A stretch of 64,000 nucleotides of DNA from Aurantiacibacter xanthus (GCF_003584015.1 NZ_QXFM01000010.1:23085-87084); one strand, 5' to 3'. Counted from the first letter of the stretch, positions 1 to 9,218 are shown. The notes: a model not told the origin generated them from the letters alone. Numbers and translations are program-made.

Positions 1-427
1 TGAAGGTCGCGCCCATTCGGCGGCCGCTGTCGGCACCGAGCGCGAGCGGCATGATCATCTGGCTGCGGAATTCATCGCGCACCCGGTCGTCGATGCGCAT
101 GGCAGGCGCGGCTTCGACCGGCGAAAATCCGGGCCAGGCCGCGATGGCCACGGCAGACAGGCCGAGCATCGTGGCGGTGCCGCGCAGCCAGCGGGCCGAG
201 CCGATATCCTGCGCAAGGTCGGTCGCCAGTTCGTTGCGCTGGAACAGCAGGGCAATGCGGCGGCGCCACTGGTCGAGCCGCTCGCCCTTGCCGGAAAAGC
301 GCGCAATGCGGCGCTTGCCCTCGCCGGTGGGCGCGGCTGCGGGGAGACTTTCGGTGGTGGGTTGGGCAGGCGGTCGCGGTGCGTTGTCCTCGCTCCACAC
401 GATCGCCCTGCGCTTGTTGGCCAACAC
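1..427 (-). CDS. N-terminal part of a membrane-anchored envelope protein, possibly an M23 peptidase (partial)
   Basis: The gene runs off the left edge, so only about 142 codons are visible. I chose a GTG start because an AAGGAG ribosome-binding site lies 4 nt before it. The product begins with a polar, proline-rich cytoplasmic stretch (residues 1-50), then a basic segment rich in W, R and K (50-65), then one hydrophobic segment (about 83-98) followed by a polar region. That is the topology of a single-pass inner-membrane protein with its catalytic part outside. I recall sphingomonad M23 peptidoglycan endopeptidases with a similar N-terminus beside this helicase, but no catalytic motif falls inside the window, so the family is a guess. 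Confidence 0.5.
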   Translation of the reverse strand, partial: MLANKRRAIVWSEDNAPRPPAQPTTESLPAAAPTGEGKRRIARFSGKGERLDQWRRRIALLFQRNELATDLAQDIGSARWLRGTATMLGLSAVAIAAWPGFSPVEAAPAMRIDDRVRDEFRSQMIMPLALGADSGRRMGATF

Positions 428-628
428 TCTGCTCCTTGCAGCCCGGCGCGCACCTGCGCACGAAGGCGTGCCGGGCCATTCTGCGATACTGCGCGTTTTC
501 CTAGCTAAACGCCTGCCGCAATAAAGTTAATTCCCGTCTAATGGCGACGAACCGATTCGGACGAGCGCCCAGCCGATCGCCCATGCCACCTTGCGCTAAG
601 CCGAACGGCCCGCCATGATTGGGTCATT

Positions 629-3259
629 GTGCCCCGCTCTGACGCCAATGCGACCATTCGCGCCGTGCTCGGCCCCACCAACACGGGCAAGACGCATCTC
701 GCGATAGAGCGCATGTGCGCCCATTCGAGCGGCGCGATGGGCTTTCCGCTCCGCCTGCTGGCGCGCGAGGTCTATGACCGGGTGCGCGCGATCAAGGGCG
801 ACAAACAGGTCGCGCTGATCACCGGCGAGGAGCGGATCGAACCGCCGCAGGCGCGCTATTACCTGTGCACCGCCGAGGCCATGCCCAGAAACGGTTTGGG
901 CGACGGTGGCGGCAAGGCCTTCGTCGCGCTCGACGAGGCGCAGCTCGGCGCGGACCGGGATCGCGGCCACATCTTCACCGACCGGCTGTTGCATGCGCGC
1001 GGGCGCGAGGAGACGATGATCCTCGGCGCGGGCACGCTGGAGCCATTGGTGCGCGCGCTGGTGCCGCAAGCGCGGATCGAGGAGCGGCCGCGCTTTTCCA
1101 CGCTGCACCACTCCGGCCCGGTCAAGCTGTCGCGGCTGCCCAAGCGCTCGGCGGTGGTCGCCTTCTCGATCGAGCAGGTCTATCAGACCGCCGAGCTGCT
1201 GCGCCGGTTTCGCGGCGGCGCGGCGGTGGTGATGGGGGCATTGAGCCCGCAGACGCGCAACCGCCAGGTCGAGCTGTTCCAGTCGGGCGAGGTCGACTAC
1301 ATCGTCGCCACCGACGCCATCGGCATGGGCCTCAACCTCGATGTGCACCATGTCGCCTTTGCGGGCCTGGAAAAGTTCGACGGGGTGCGCCAGCGCCGCC
1401 TCACCCCCGCCGAAATGGCACAGATCGCCGGGCGCGCGGGCCGTCATCACACCGATGGCAGCTTCGGTACGCTCTCGGGCAATCGCGGACACGCACCGCT
1501 CGAATTCAGCGACGACGAAGTCTACGCCATCGAGCAGCACCGTTTCGCCCCGCTGACCAAGCTTTACTGGCGCAACCCCGAGCCGCGCTTCGATTCAATC
1601 GACCGCCTGATCGCCGACCTCGAAATGCGCCCCGACCATCCGGCCATGGCCGCCGCGCCCGAAGCGATCGACCTCGCCGTGCTGCGCCGCCTCGCCGAAG
1701 ACAGCGAGATTCGCGAGGCCGCGCGCGGCCATGCGCAGGTGCGGCGGTTCTGGGAGGTCTGCCAGCTCCCCGATTTCCGCCATCAGGGCAGCGACGCCCA
1801 CGCACGCTTTGTCGCCCGCCTGTGGCGCGACCTACGCGATGGCCATATCGGCGCCGACTTCGTCGCCAATCGGATTGGCGAGCTTGACCGGCCCGAAGGG
1901 GATATCGACACGCTGCAAGGACGGCTATCGGCGATCCGCTCTTGGGCCTATATCTGTCAGCGGCCCGACTGGGTGCTGGCGCGCGACGAGATGGCCGCGC
2001 GCGCCCGTGCGGTGGAGGCGCGGCTGTCCGATGCTCTTCACCAAAGGCTAACCGAACGTTTCGTAAATCGCCGGACCTCGGTACTGATGCGGGGAATGGG
2101 AAAGGATGCAGGACTTTTGCGGGTAAAATTGGAAGACGACGGGCGAGTCATGGTGGAAGACCATGCCATCGGCCACCTTGAGGGCTTTCGCTTCGTGGTC
2201 GACCAGACCGCCGGGCAGGAAGACCGCAAGCTGATGCTCGCCGCCGCCGAAAAGCACATGCCCGCGCTGCTCGCGCAAAAGGCGCAGAAGCTGATCAGCT
2301 CCGAACTGGGCGATGTCGCGATTACGAACGGCGGCCTGTGGCGCGGCGATCAGCAGGTGGCGACGCTCGAACGCGGCAAGAGCGCAAGCCGTCCCCGGCT
2401 CGTCATGGCCAAGGAGCTGGGCAACCTCGATCCGGCGCACCGCGCGCAGCTTTCCGAAGCGCTCGACCATTGGTTGGAGGGCGCGCTGGCCCCGCTCGCC
2501 CCGCTGCGCGCGATCGAGGATGCGACCAGCGACCCCGAAGCGGGCAGCGAAGTGCGCGCCCTGTTGCTCACCCTCGCCGAACGCGGCGGCAGTGTCCCGC
2601 GCGAAGAGGCGGGCCTTGCGAACCTGCCCAAGGAGCGCCGTCCGCTGCTGCGCAAGCTTGGCGTCTCCATCGGCGCGCTTGACGTGTTCGTGCCTGCCCT
2701 GCTCCGCCCCGCCGCGCGAAAACTGCTGCACGAGCTGGGGCTTGACCGGCGCCCGGTGTCGGAGACGATGGCCCCGGTAATCGCCGGCGGCAGGCAGCTT
2801 CCCGCCGGTTATCGCCGCGCGGGCGAGCAGGCGGTCCGGCTCGACATGGCCGAAAAACTGTTCCGCGCTGCGCACGAGCAGCGGCTCAAGATCGCCGACA
2901 CCAAGGATGTGCGCGGCTTCGCCATCGACACTGCGCTCGCTACCAGCATGGGCCTCGCGCCCGAGAGCTTCCGTGCCTTGATGAAGGACGCCGGATTCCG
3001 CCAGGGCGAACCCGTGGCCATGGCCGAGGGCGCCTATGGCCCGCCCCGGCCCGTGCCGTGGACCTGGCGCCCGCCGCGCAAGGACTTCCGCCCAGCGCGC
3101 CACCCGCAGCAGGGCAAGGATCGTGGCAAAGGATGGGGCAAACCCGACGCGAAAGCGAAGGGCAGGCCCCAGCGCGAATCCCGCCCGGCAGGAGACCACC
3201 GTCCGGCCACCGGCAACGCCTTTGCCGGGCTCGCCGACCTCCTGGGGAGCAACAACTAG
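629..3259 (+). CDS. SUV3-like ATP-dependent RNA helicase
   Basis: Superfamily II helicase of the bacterial/mitochondrial SUV3 type, expected to unwind structured RNA with ATP. Walker A GPTNTGKT is at residues 15-22, the Walker B variant LDEAQ near 100-104, the C-terminal helicase motif ATDAIGMGLN near 227, and the arginine-finger region QIAGRAGRH near 267. The middle part resembles the SUV3 C-terminal domain, and the last 60 residues are a K/R/G/P-rich tail that probably binds RNA. At 876 aa it is as long as alphaproteobacterial relatives. The GTG start gives the motif order expected; the nearby ATG at 615 is out of frame. It runs into an S4-domain RNA-binding gene, suggesting a shared role in RNA or ribosome metabolism. 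Confidence 0.9.
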   Translation: MPRSDANATIRAVLGPTNTGKTHLAIERMCAHSSGAMGFPLRLLAREVYDRVRAIKGDKQVALITGEERIEPPQARYYLCTAEAMPRNGLGDGGGKAFVALDEAQLGADRDRGHIFTDRLLHARGREETMILGAGTLEPLVRALVPQARIEERPRFSTLHHSGPVKLSRLPKRSAVVAFSIEQVYQTAELLRRFRGGAAVVMGALSPQTRNRQVELFQSGEVDYIVATDAIGMGLNLDVHHVAFAGLEKFDGVRQRRLTPAEMAQIAGRAGRHHTDGSFGTLSGNRGHAPLEFSDDEVYAIEQHRFAPLTKLYWRNPEPRFDSIDRLIADLEMRPDHPAMAAAPEAIDLAVLRRLAEDSEIREAARGHAQVRRFWEVCQLPDFRHQGSDAHARFVARLWRDLRDGHIGADFVANRIGELDRPEGDIDTLQGRLSAIRSWAYICQRPDWVLARDEMAARARAVEARLSDALHQRLTERFVNRRTSVLMRGMGKDAGLLRVKLEDDGRVMVEDHAIGHLEGFRFVVDQTAGQEDRKLMLAAAEKHMPALLAQKAQKLISSELGDVAITNGGLWRGDQQVATLERGKSASRPRLVMAKELGNLDPAHRAQLSEALDHWLEGALAPLAPLRAIEDATSDPEAGSEVRALLLTLAERGGSVPREEAGLANLPKERRPLLRKLGVSIGALDVFVPALLRPAARKLLHELGLDRRPVSETMAPVIAGGRQLPAGYRRAGEQAVRLDMAEKLFRAAHEQRLKIADTKDVRGFAIDTALATSMGLAPESFRALMKDAGFRQGEPVAMAEGAYGPPRPVPWTWRPPRKDFRPARHPQQGKDRGKGWGKPDAKAKGRPQRESRPAGDHRPATGNAFAGLADLLGSNN

Positions 3260-3262
3260 CAC

Positions 3263-3616
3263 ATGGCGACAGGAGGCGGCCTTCGGCTCGATCTCCTGCT
3301 CGTCAGGCTGCGGTTTGTCCGCACCCGCTCAGCGGCCCGCCAGTGGGTCGAGCAGGGGCACATCCGGCGCAATCGCCAGCGGATCACCAAACCGGGGGCG
3401 CTGATCGCCACCGGCGACGTGCTCATCCTGCCCATGCCCGATCATGTGCGCCTGATAGAAATCCTTGCTTTGCCCGACCGGCGCGGACCGGCTAGCGAAG
3501 CACAGCAACACTATCGCGCGCTTGACGACAGGCCCGCAATCGCCATAGCAGACCGCGATTCCCGGCCCGCTTCCGGTGCGGTCGGCCCATTGATCGAAGG
3601 ACACAGTGCACCATGA
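3263..3616 (+). CDS. S4-domain RNA-binding protein (Hsp15-like)
   Basis: Small basic protein of 117 aa. An S4 RNA-binding fold covers residues 7-58, with the typical RLDxLLxxxRF..RSAAxxxVxxGHI pattern followed by a short strand ending in a GDVLIL-type turn. Family members bind rRNA or stalled 50S subunits. It starts 3 nt after the helicase stop and its own stop overlaps the fdxA start by 4 nt, so the three genes look like one transcript. The C-terminal half is low in motifs and differs among relatives. Specific substrate unknown. Confidence 0.85.
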   Translation: MATGGGLRLDLLLVRLRFVRTRSAARQWVEQGHIRRNRQRITKPGALIATGDVLILPMPDHVRLIEILALPDRRGPASEAQQHYRALDDRPAIAIADRDSRPASGAVGPLIEGHSAP

Positions 3617-3951
3617 CCTACGTCGTCACCGACGCATGCATCAAATGCAAGTACACCGACTGCGTTGAAGTCTGTCCGGTCGACTGTTTCTATGAGGGCG
3701 AGAACATGCTCGTCATCAACCCTTCGGAATGCATCGACTGCGGCGTGTGCGAGCCCGAGTGCCCCGCCGAAGCGATTCTGCCCGACACCGAGGGCGGGCT
3801 TGAGACCTGGCTCGAGCTGAACACCAAGTATTCGGCGGAATGGCCCAACATCACCGAGAAGAAAGACCCGCCCGCCGATGCCGACGAGCACAAGGGCGAA
3901 GAGGGCAAGTTCGACAAGTACTTCTCGGCCGAGCCCGGCGAAGGCGACTGA
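3613..3951 (+). CDS. fdxA: FdxA-type seven-iron ferredoxin
   Basis: Cytoplasmic electron carrier of the Azotobacter FdI type, with one [3Fe-4S] and one [4Fe-4S] cluster. The N-terminal cysteine cluster has C9, C12, C17, C21 and C25. A second motif, [12 protein letters not shown], follows near residues 40-51. The C-terminal part keeps the family's [10 protein letters not shown] element near residues 76-85. The length of 112 aa is normal. Which partner it reduces cannot be told here; its place after an RNA helicase and before carD is a conserved sphingomonad arrangement as far as I recall. Confidence 0.95.
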   Translation: MTYVVTDACIKCKYTDCVEVCPVDCFYEGENMLVINPSECIDCGVCEPECPAEAILPDTEGGLETWLELNTKYSAEWPNITEKKDPPADADEHKGEEGKFDKYFSAEPGEGD

Positions 3952-3968
3952 TTCGCCTCTCCTTTTGC

Positions 3969-3997
3969 GGCAGGGCGGGCCGCCATGGCCCCCTGCC
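3969..3997 (+). terminator. GC-rich stem-loop after fdxA
   Basis: GGCAGGG at 3969-3975 pairs with CCCTGCC at 3991-3997, and GGC/GCC can pair inside. No T-run follows, so it may protect the 3' end or be a weak terminator. Confidence 0.3.
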
Positions 3998-4052
3998 CAC
4001 ATAGGCACAATCCCTGATAGCGGGGCCGCTCATCCCTTTCTGGCGCGAGGGG

Positions 4053-4083
4053 GTGGCAATTATGTTACGAATCTGTTATATAC
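4053..4083 (+). promoter_or_regulatory. Possible carD promoter
   Basis: An AT-rich patch in an otherwise GC-rich gap. A TGGCAA-like -35 (4054-4059) is followed after 17 bp by TTATAT/TATATA (about 4077-4082), which would give a leader of about 150 nt before carD. Apart from this, the 290-bp gap between fdxA and carD holds only the stem-loop above and no ORF. Confidence 0.3.
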
Positions 4084-4241
4084 TTGTTCAACTGTCGCGG
4101 TTTCCGTGCGGCAGGCGGATTAGGAAGGCAGGCTCCCCGCTCTCACCCAGAACAAGCACGCAATAAGGTCGCCGATGGGTCGCGCGGCCTCGCAGTGTTT
4201 GACTGCTGGGTCAGTTGGTCCTGTCGATGAAAGGAAAATCC

Positions 4242-4775
4242 ATGGCAACCAGTGCGCCCGCCTTCGAAGTCGGCGATTATGTTGTTTATCCCAAGCACGG
4301 TGTGGGCCGTGTGACCGAGCTCCAGAGCGAAGAAATCGCCGGTATGAAGCTCGAGCTTTACGTTCTCCGCTTCGAAAAGGAACGCATGACTCTGCGCGTT
4401 CCTGTGAACAAGGTCGAAGCGATCGGCATGCGCAAGCTGTCTTCCGACAAGACCCTGAAAGAAGCGATGGAAACGCTCAAGGGCAAGCCCAAGGTCAAGC
4501 GCACCATGTGGAGCCGCCGGGCGCAGGAATACGAAGCGAAGATCAACTCGGGCGACCTGGTGTCGATTGCCGAGGTTACGCGTGACCTGTTCCGCCCCGA
4601 CGATCAGCCCGAGCAGTCCTATTCCGAGCGTCAGATCTTCGAGGCCGCTTCGAGCCGCCTCGCCCGCGAACTGGCGGCGATGGAGAAGACCGACGAGCCG
4701 GCTGCGCTCACCAAGATCCTGCAGGTGCTGAACGAGCACGCTCCGCAGTACTACGAGAACACCGAAGACGCCTGA
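4242..4775 (+). CDS. carD: CarD/CdnL-family RNA polymerase-binding regulator
   Basis: CarD proteins bind the RNA polymerase beta subunit through an N-terminal Tudor-like domain and stabilise open complexes, notably at rRNA and ribosomal-protein promoters. The RNAP-interaction domain spans about residues 8-65 (pattern VGDYVVYPKHGVGRV then LRFEKERMTLRVPV), followed by a helical DNA-binding half. I chose the ATG at 4242 because AAGGAAA sits just upstream; an in-frame TTG lies 27 nt earlier. Length 177 aa is typical. It stands alone between a promoter-like patch and a strong terminator. Confidence 0.93.
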   Translation: MATSAPAFEVGDYVVYPKHGVGRVTELQSEEIAGMKLELYVLRFEKERMTLRVPVNKVEAIGMRKLSSDKTLKEAMETLKGKPKVKRTMWSRRAQEYEAKINSGDLVSIAEVTRDLFRPDDQPEQSYSERQIFEAASSRLARELAAMEKTDEPAALTKILQVLNEHAPQYYENTEDA

Positions 4776-4800
4776 TCTTTCGGTTTTCGTCTGAAGAAAA

Positions 4801-4833
4801 GGGCCGCCCGCCTCATCGCGCGCGGCCCTTTTT
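4801..4833 (+). terminator. Rho-independent terminator of carD
   Basis: GGGCCGC at 4801-4807 pairs with GCGGCCC at 4822-4828, followed directly by five T residues. Confidence 0.85.
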
Positions 4834-4894
4834 CGTGTTCACCGCGCTTTCACAGGTGCTGCCTAAGCTGGCGGAAACGAAGGAGAAGCAGCCC

Positions 4895-5212
4895 GTGCGT
4901 GGAAATCTGGCGATAGCAGTTCTGGGGCTGGCCCCGCTCACCGGCGGGTGCCTCGCAAAAACCGCGCTCGATGTGGCCACGGCCCCGGTGCGGGTGGTGT
5001 CGCAGGGGGCCGACTGGGCAACCACCAGCCAGGAGGAATCCGACCGCAACCGCGGGCGTGAAATGCGCCGCCGTGAGGCGCGGGTGGGCGATCTCCAGCG
5101 CGATTACGAGAAACAGGCCGAACGCTGTGAGCGCGGACGCCAGGATGCCTGCCGCGAGGCCATCGCGATCCGCCGCGAAATCGACGCCGAACTGAACGAA
5201 CCGCTGCGCTAG
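4895..5212 (+). CDS. Small putative exported protein, unknown function
   Basis: 105 aa from a GTG start with an AGGAGA ribosome-binding site 8 nt upstream; the open frame extends 60 nt further but that part has no better start. Residues 1-20 are hydrophobic and end in LTGGC, a poor match to a lipobox because the -3 position is T. The remainder is strongly charged with many R/E and looks like one long helix, with two Cys near residues 75-85. I recognise no family. Its stop overlaps the stop of tsaC on the other strand by 3 bp. Confidence 0.65.
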   Translation: MRGNLAIAVLGLAPLTGGCLAKTALDVATAPVRVVSQGADWATTSQEESDRNRGREMRRREARVGDLQRDYEKQAERCERGRQDACREAIAIRREIDAELNEPLR

Positions 5213-6150
5213 GCAGCGGCGCGGCGCAGGCGGTCGGCGATTGCCTCGCCCATTCCCGCGCGCGGAATCGGAGCAACTGCGATTTTTGGCTGCGAAGCGG
5301 CAGCGGCCTCGTGCAGGCACTGATACAGCCGTGCCGCTGCCTCGGCGAGGTCGCCATTCGGGGATAGATTCGCGTTCCCGGCGATGGTGCCGAATCCGAT
5401 CAGGAACTCGTCCGCCCCTGCTTCAGTAGCATTGAGCCGCACCGGCTTGCCCGGCGAATAGTGCTTGCGCATCTGCCCCGGAGCCTCGATTTTCGCCCCC
5501 ATAGAGGCGCTTTGCGGCCCTACAATCGATTCAATCGCCGCTGTCTCGACCGGACCGGGTCGCAGCAGGTTCCACCCGCCATCATCGCGCAGGGCAACGA
5601 TGGTCGATTCAAGACCCATCGCGCAGGGACCGCCATCGAGAATCGGCGGGCAGTCGTCTCCCAGCGACTCGCGCACATGCTCGGGCCGGGTCGGGCTGAC
5701 ACCAAGGCTGCGATTGGCCGAAGGCGCGGCCAGCGGCAGACCGACTGCCTCCAGCAACTGCGCCATCACCGGGTGGCCCGGACAGCGCAGCGCCAGCGTC
5801 GGCAGACCCGCGCTTACCGCCGGAGCGATCGGACTATCGGCGCGCGCGGGCAGCACCATGGTCAGCGGACCCGGCCAGAACGCCTCGGCCAGCCGGTGCG
5901 CGCGCTCGTCGAACAGGGCCAGTGTCTCGGCCTGCTCCAGTGAGGAAACATGCACGATCAGCGGGTTAAAGTCGGGCCGCCCCTTGGCGCGATAGATCTT
6001 CGCCACCGCCTCGGCGCTGTCGGCACGGGCGGCGAGGCCATAGACCGTCTCGGTCGGCACGGCGACCAGCTCGCCAGCGCGCAGCAGTTTGGACGCATGA
6101 GCAATGCCCGCCGCATCGGGCGCAATCAGCCTGTCTGCCTCACCAACCAT
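5209..6150 (-). CDS. tsaC: Threonylcarbamoyl-AMP synthase (Sua5/YrdC family)
   Basis: Makes threonylcarbamoyl-AMP from threonine, bicarbonate and ATP for the t6A37 tRNA modification. The YrdC fold fills residues 12-200: the nucleotide-binding PTETVYGL near 32-39, KGRPDFNPL near 57-65, the SAN/ANRS motif and an HPV element. The extra C-terminal Sua5 domain follows with MRKHYSPGKP, so this is the long Sua5 form. The reading frame is open for 50 more codons upstream; I chose the ATG that begins MVGEADR because homology begins there. It is divergent from the DUF815 gene. Confidence 0.92.
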   Translation of the reverse strand: MVGEADRLIAPDAAGIAHASKLLRAGELVAVPTETVYGLAARADSAEAVAKIYRAKGRPDFNPLIVHVSSLEQAETLALFDERAHRLAEAFWPGPLTMVLPARADSPIAPAVSAGLPTLALRCPGHPVMAQLLEAVGLPLAAPSANRSLGVSPTRPEHVRESLGDDCPPILDGGPCAMGLESTIVALRDDGGWNLLRPGPVETAAIESIVGPQSASMGAKIEAPGQMRKHYSPGKPVRLNATEAGADEFLIGFGTIAGNANLSPNGDLAEAAARLYQCLHEAAAASQPKIAVAPIPRAGMGEAIADRLRRAAA

Positions 6151-6229
6151 GCCTCGCGCTAGCCCGCGCCAAGCGATTGGCCAAGTCCCAAGCTTGACGC
6201 GCGCGCCGCAAACGGCTGTTTCCTCCGCT

Positions 6230-7051
6230 ATGACCACCGACAACGACCTGTTGCGCCGCCTCGCCGCGGCCCTCGCCCAAGCCAATCCCCATCCCGCCAC
6301 CGACTGGACCGCCAGCCCGGCCTACGTGTGGGACAGCGAGGGCGGCCGCCCGGTCGCGCGGATCGTGGCGCAAAAGCTCAGCCTGCTGCGCGGGATGGAC
6401 CGGCAGAAAGAGGCCGTCGTCGCCAATGTCGAGCGGCTCGCAGCGGGCCATGCCGCGCATGACATGCTGCTGTGGGGCTCGCGCGGCACGGGCAAGTCGG
6501 CGCTGGTGAAGGGTTCGATTGCCGCAACGCAGGCCGCAGGCGGCAATATCGCTCTGGTGCAAGTCGCCCCCGATGCCGTCTCCACCCTTCCCGCGCTGTT
6601 CGCGCAGCTTGGCACGGTGCCGCGCAACTTCCTCGTGTTCATCGACGATCTGGGCTTTGCCGAGGGCGACAGCGTCACCCCGCGCCACCTGCGCAGCTGG
6701 CTCGACGGCGGAGTCGAGGCGCGGCCCGCCAACGTGCGGCTCGCGGTCACCTCGAACCGGCGCGCGATTCTCGCCCGTGATGCCAGCGAACAGAACGATC
6801 CGCTCAATCCGCGCGACGTGGTCGACGACCAGCTTGCCCTCGCCGACCGTTTCGGGCTGTCGCTCGGCTTCCACGCGATGAATCAGGACGACTATCTCGC
6901 CGTCCTGCGCGGCTATGCCGAGGAATTCGGCCTCCCGCTCGACGAGGAAGAGGCGCTGGGCTGGTCGAAGCGGCGCGGCGCACGCTCGGGCCGGATCGCC
7001 TGGCACTTCATCACCGAACTGGCCGGCCGCGCGGGCAAGACGCTCGACTAG
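6230..7051 (+). CDS. DUF815-family AAA ATPase
   Basis: 273-aa P-loop ATPase. Walker A is GSRGTGKSAL near residues 83-92, Walker B is FLVFIDDLGF near 136-145, and a sensor-like TSNRRAI follows near 176. DUF815 proteins are related to AAA+ clamp-loader-like ATPases; their physiological role is not established. The ATG was chosen because the frame before it overlaps tsaC and lacks homology. The gene is a single unit, read away from tsaC, with a palindromic element after its stop. Confidence 0.85.
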   Translation: MTTDNDLLRRLAAALAQANPHPATDWTASPAYVWDSEGGRPVARIVAQKLSLLRGMDRQKEAVVANVERLAAGHAAHDMLLWGSRGTGKSALVKGSIAATQAAGGNIALVQVAPDAVSTLPALFAQLGTVPRNFLVFIDDLGFAEGDSVTPRHLRSWLDGGVEARPANVRLAVTSNRRAILARDASEQNDPLNPRDVVDDQLALADRFGLSLGFHAMNQDDYLAVLRGYAEEFGLPLDEEEALGWSKRRGARSGRIAWHFITELAGRAGKTLD

Positions 7052-7083
7052 CGCGGGGTGGCATTCCCCTGACCAACCTTGCT

Positions 7084-7171
7084 CCCCTCCCCTTGGGGAG
7101 GGGCTGGGGGTGGGGGCTCAACGCTGGTTGGCGCAGGCCCCCCATCCCAACCCTTCCCCACAGGGGAAGGG
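7084..7171. repeat. Twin-hairpin palindromic element between convergent genes
   Basis: CCCCTCCCC (7084-7092) faces GGGGAGGGG (7095-7103), and CCCTTCCCC (7151-7159) faces GGGGAAGGG (7163-7171). Between them a G-rich block (GGGGGTGGGGG) can pair with CCCCCCATCCC, so the whole element can fold as a cruciform. It lies between the DUF815 gene and the sugar dehydrogenase gene, which converge, so it could also end transcription in both directions. It resembles intergenic repeats scattered in related genomes. Confidence 0.7.
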
Positions 7172-7200
7172 CCTTGCGTGTCATCCTAGTCTAGCGCCGC

Positions 7201-8661
7201 TCACATCCCCGGCATCGAAATCCCCGGCGGCGGATTCTCGAACGCCCGGCGCGGATCGCCGTTCAGCTGAATCTGCGGGGGCAGACGCTCGCCCTTGATG
7301 CGCTCGATCGCGGGGCTGCCCGCCGCGCCGGGGGCCATCACGCGCCAGATGATCCCGGCGGTATCGTCGCTCACCAGCAGCGCGCCGGTCTTGTCCCAGC
7401 CGAGCCAGGTCGGGCGGCCGTGAGTCTCGCCCTTGCCGGTGAGGAAGCTGTCGAGCACCTGCTTCGGCTTGCCCGTCGGATTGCCGCGCTCGTCGAATTC
7501 GACATAGACCACATCATACCCGGCAGCAGGCTTGCGGTTCCACGAGCCGTGGCGGGCGATAAAGGCCCCGTTCGAGAACCCCTCGCCCATGCGCGAGCCT
7601 TCGCGGCTGAACACCAGCCCGAGCGCCGCAACGTGAGCGCCAAGAGCATAGCGCGGCGTGCGCACATAGTCAGGGTTGATGCCGTAAGCGCCCTTCACGC
7701 GATCATCCACCACGTTGCCATAGTAGAACCACGGCCAGCCGTAGTGCGCGCCGATGGGCACATCGGTCAGATAGTCGGGCACGAGGTCCGAGCCGAGCAT
7801 GTCGCGCTCGTTGACCGTGGTCCACAGGTCGCCCGACCACGGGTTCCACGCAAGGCCATTGGGATTGCGCAGGCCCGCGCTGAACAGGCGCGCAAAGCCC
7901 GAATCCAGTTCAAGTTCGTGAATAGCGGCGCGGCCTTCCTCAGCCTCCATCCCGCCCTCGGCAATGTTCGAGGCCGAGCCGACCGCGATGTAGAGCGACT
8001 TGCCGTCTTCGCTCAGCAGCACGTTGCGCATCCAGTGATTGCCCGCCGCCGGCAGGTCGGCAAGCTTCTCGGGCTTGCCGGGCAGCGCGGTGGCACCTTC
8101 TTCATAGTCGAAGCGCAACAGGGCATCGTGGTTGGCGACGTAAAGCTTGCCATCGGCCCAGGCGAGGCCCGAGGGCGAGGCGAGATCGTCGCGCAGCACA
8201 TGGCGTTCCTCGGCCACGCCATCGCCATCGCCATCGCGCAGCAGCACCAGCTGATCGGGCGAAGGCTCGCCCGCACCGGCCTCTGCAAACAGGATGCCCG
8301 CCACCAGATTGGTGAGCCAGCCGCCCGCCACCACGCGCTCGGGCGCGTTGGTCAGCGTCACCAGCACGTCGCCGTTGGGCATGGTGTAGATCACGCGCGG
8401 GTGATCAAGCCCCTCGGCAAACCGGTTGACCGCCAGCCCCTCGGCCGCGACCGGTGCGCCATCGTCACCCCAGCCAATCGGCTTGGCGACCTCGACCGTA
8501 GGGATGGTCTGTTCGTCAGGCGTGGCGAGCACCGGATCGGTCCCGGTGGTTTCCTCCAGCGAGAGCATGGCCGGATCGCCGCGCAGCAGCCACCAGCCAA
8601 GCGCGGCGAGCAGCACCAGAATGACGACGAGGGCGATCAGGATCTTCTTCAGGCGAGACAT
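7201..8661 (-). CDS. PQQ-type sugar dehydrogenase (sorbosone dehydrogenase-like), membrane-anchored
   Basis: 486 aa. An N-terminal basic patch plus one hydrophobic helix (residues 4-26) should anchor the protein in the inner membrane with a periplasmic six-bladed beta-propeller. Propeller signatures include NHWMRNVLLS followed by SLYIAVGSASN, then GLRNPNGLAWNP...GDLWTTVNERD, and near the C-terminus HGSWNRKPAAGYDV. These are the soluble aldose/sorbosone dehydrogenase family features; PQQ is the expected cofactor, but I cannot prove substrate or cofactor from sequence. The gene is divergent from the methionine-sulfoxide reductase gene by 74 bp. Confidence 0.85.
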   Translation of the reverse strand: MSRLKKILIALVVILVLLAALGWWLLRGDPAMLSLEETTGTDPVLATPDEQTIPTVEVAKPIGWGDDGAPVAAEGLAVNRFAEGLDHPRVIYTMPNGDVLVTLTNAPERVVAGGWLTNLVAGILFAEAGAGEPSPDQLVLLRDGDGDGVAEERHVLRDDLASPSGLAWADGKLYVANHDALLRFDYEEGATALPGKPEKLADLPAAGNHWMRNVLLSEDGKSLYIAVGSASNIAEGGMEAEEGRAAIHELELDSGFARLFSAGLRNPNGLAWNPWSGDLWTTVNERDMLGSDLVPDYLTDVPIGAHYGWPWFYYGNVVDDRVKGAYGINPDYVRTPRYALGAHVAALGLVFSREGSRMGEGFSNGAFIARHGSWNRKPAAGYDVVYVEFDERGNPTGKPKQVLDSFLTGKGETHGRPTWLGWDKTGALLVSDDTAGIIWRVMAPGAAGSPAIERIKGERLPPQIQLNGDPRRAFENPPPGISMPGM

Positions 8662-8735
8662 GCCTCACCGATAGGCCCGCCGCGCCAAGGCGGCAAATAC
8701 TTTGCCACGCGCCCACACCCGGCTAGAGCGCAGAC

Positions 8736-9218
8736 ATGTTCGACTTTGCCCCCGCGCCCGACGCCGCCAAGCCCGCCATCTATGCCCAGCTGTGCGAGGC
8801 CGCCGAGGCGATCACCGCCGGCGAGAGCGACGCGGTCGCCAACATGGCCAATGTCGCCGCGCTGCTCGGTGAGTTCGTGACCGACTGCAACTGGGCCGGG
8901 TTTTACCGCATGGTGGACGGCGGACTGGTGCTCGGGCCGTTCTGCGGGCGGCCTGCCTGCATCCGAATCCCGGTCGGGCGCGGGGTCTGCGGCGCGGCAG
9001 TGGCCGAGGCGCGCAGCCAGCTGGTGGAGGACGTTCACGCCTTCCCCGGCCACATCGCCTGCGACGCGCGCAGCCGCTCGGAACTGGTGGTGCCGGTGTT
9101 GCGCGATGGCGCGGTGGTGGCCGTGATCGACCTCGACAGCCCGACCCCGGCCCGTTTCGACGCGGAGGATCAGGCCGGGATCGAGGCGCTGGCCGCACTG
9201 CTGTCCGACCGTATCTGA
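8736..9218 (+). CDS. msrC: Free methionine-(R)-sulfoxide reductase (GAF-domain, fRMsr)
   Basis: 160-aa GAF-fold enzyme that reduces free methionine-R-sulfoxide with thioredoxin. The three cysteines of the catalytic/resolving system are in place: GPFCGRPAC near residues 68-76, GRGVCGAA near 83-90, and HIACDARSRSEL near 106-117. The GAF core has the VVPVLRDGAVVAVIDLDSP strand pattern. Length and motif spacing match the family. The protein should be cytosolic and act in oxidative-damage repair. Confidence 0.92.
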   Translation: MFDFAPAPDAAKPAIYAQLCEAAEAITAGESDAVANMANVAALLGEFVTDCNWAGFYRMVDGGLVLGPFCGRPACIRIPVGRGVCGAAVAEARSQLVEDVHAFPGHIACDARSRSELVVPVLRDGAVVAVIDLDSPTPARFDAEDQAGIEALAALLSDRI

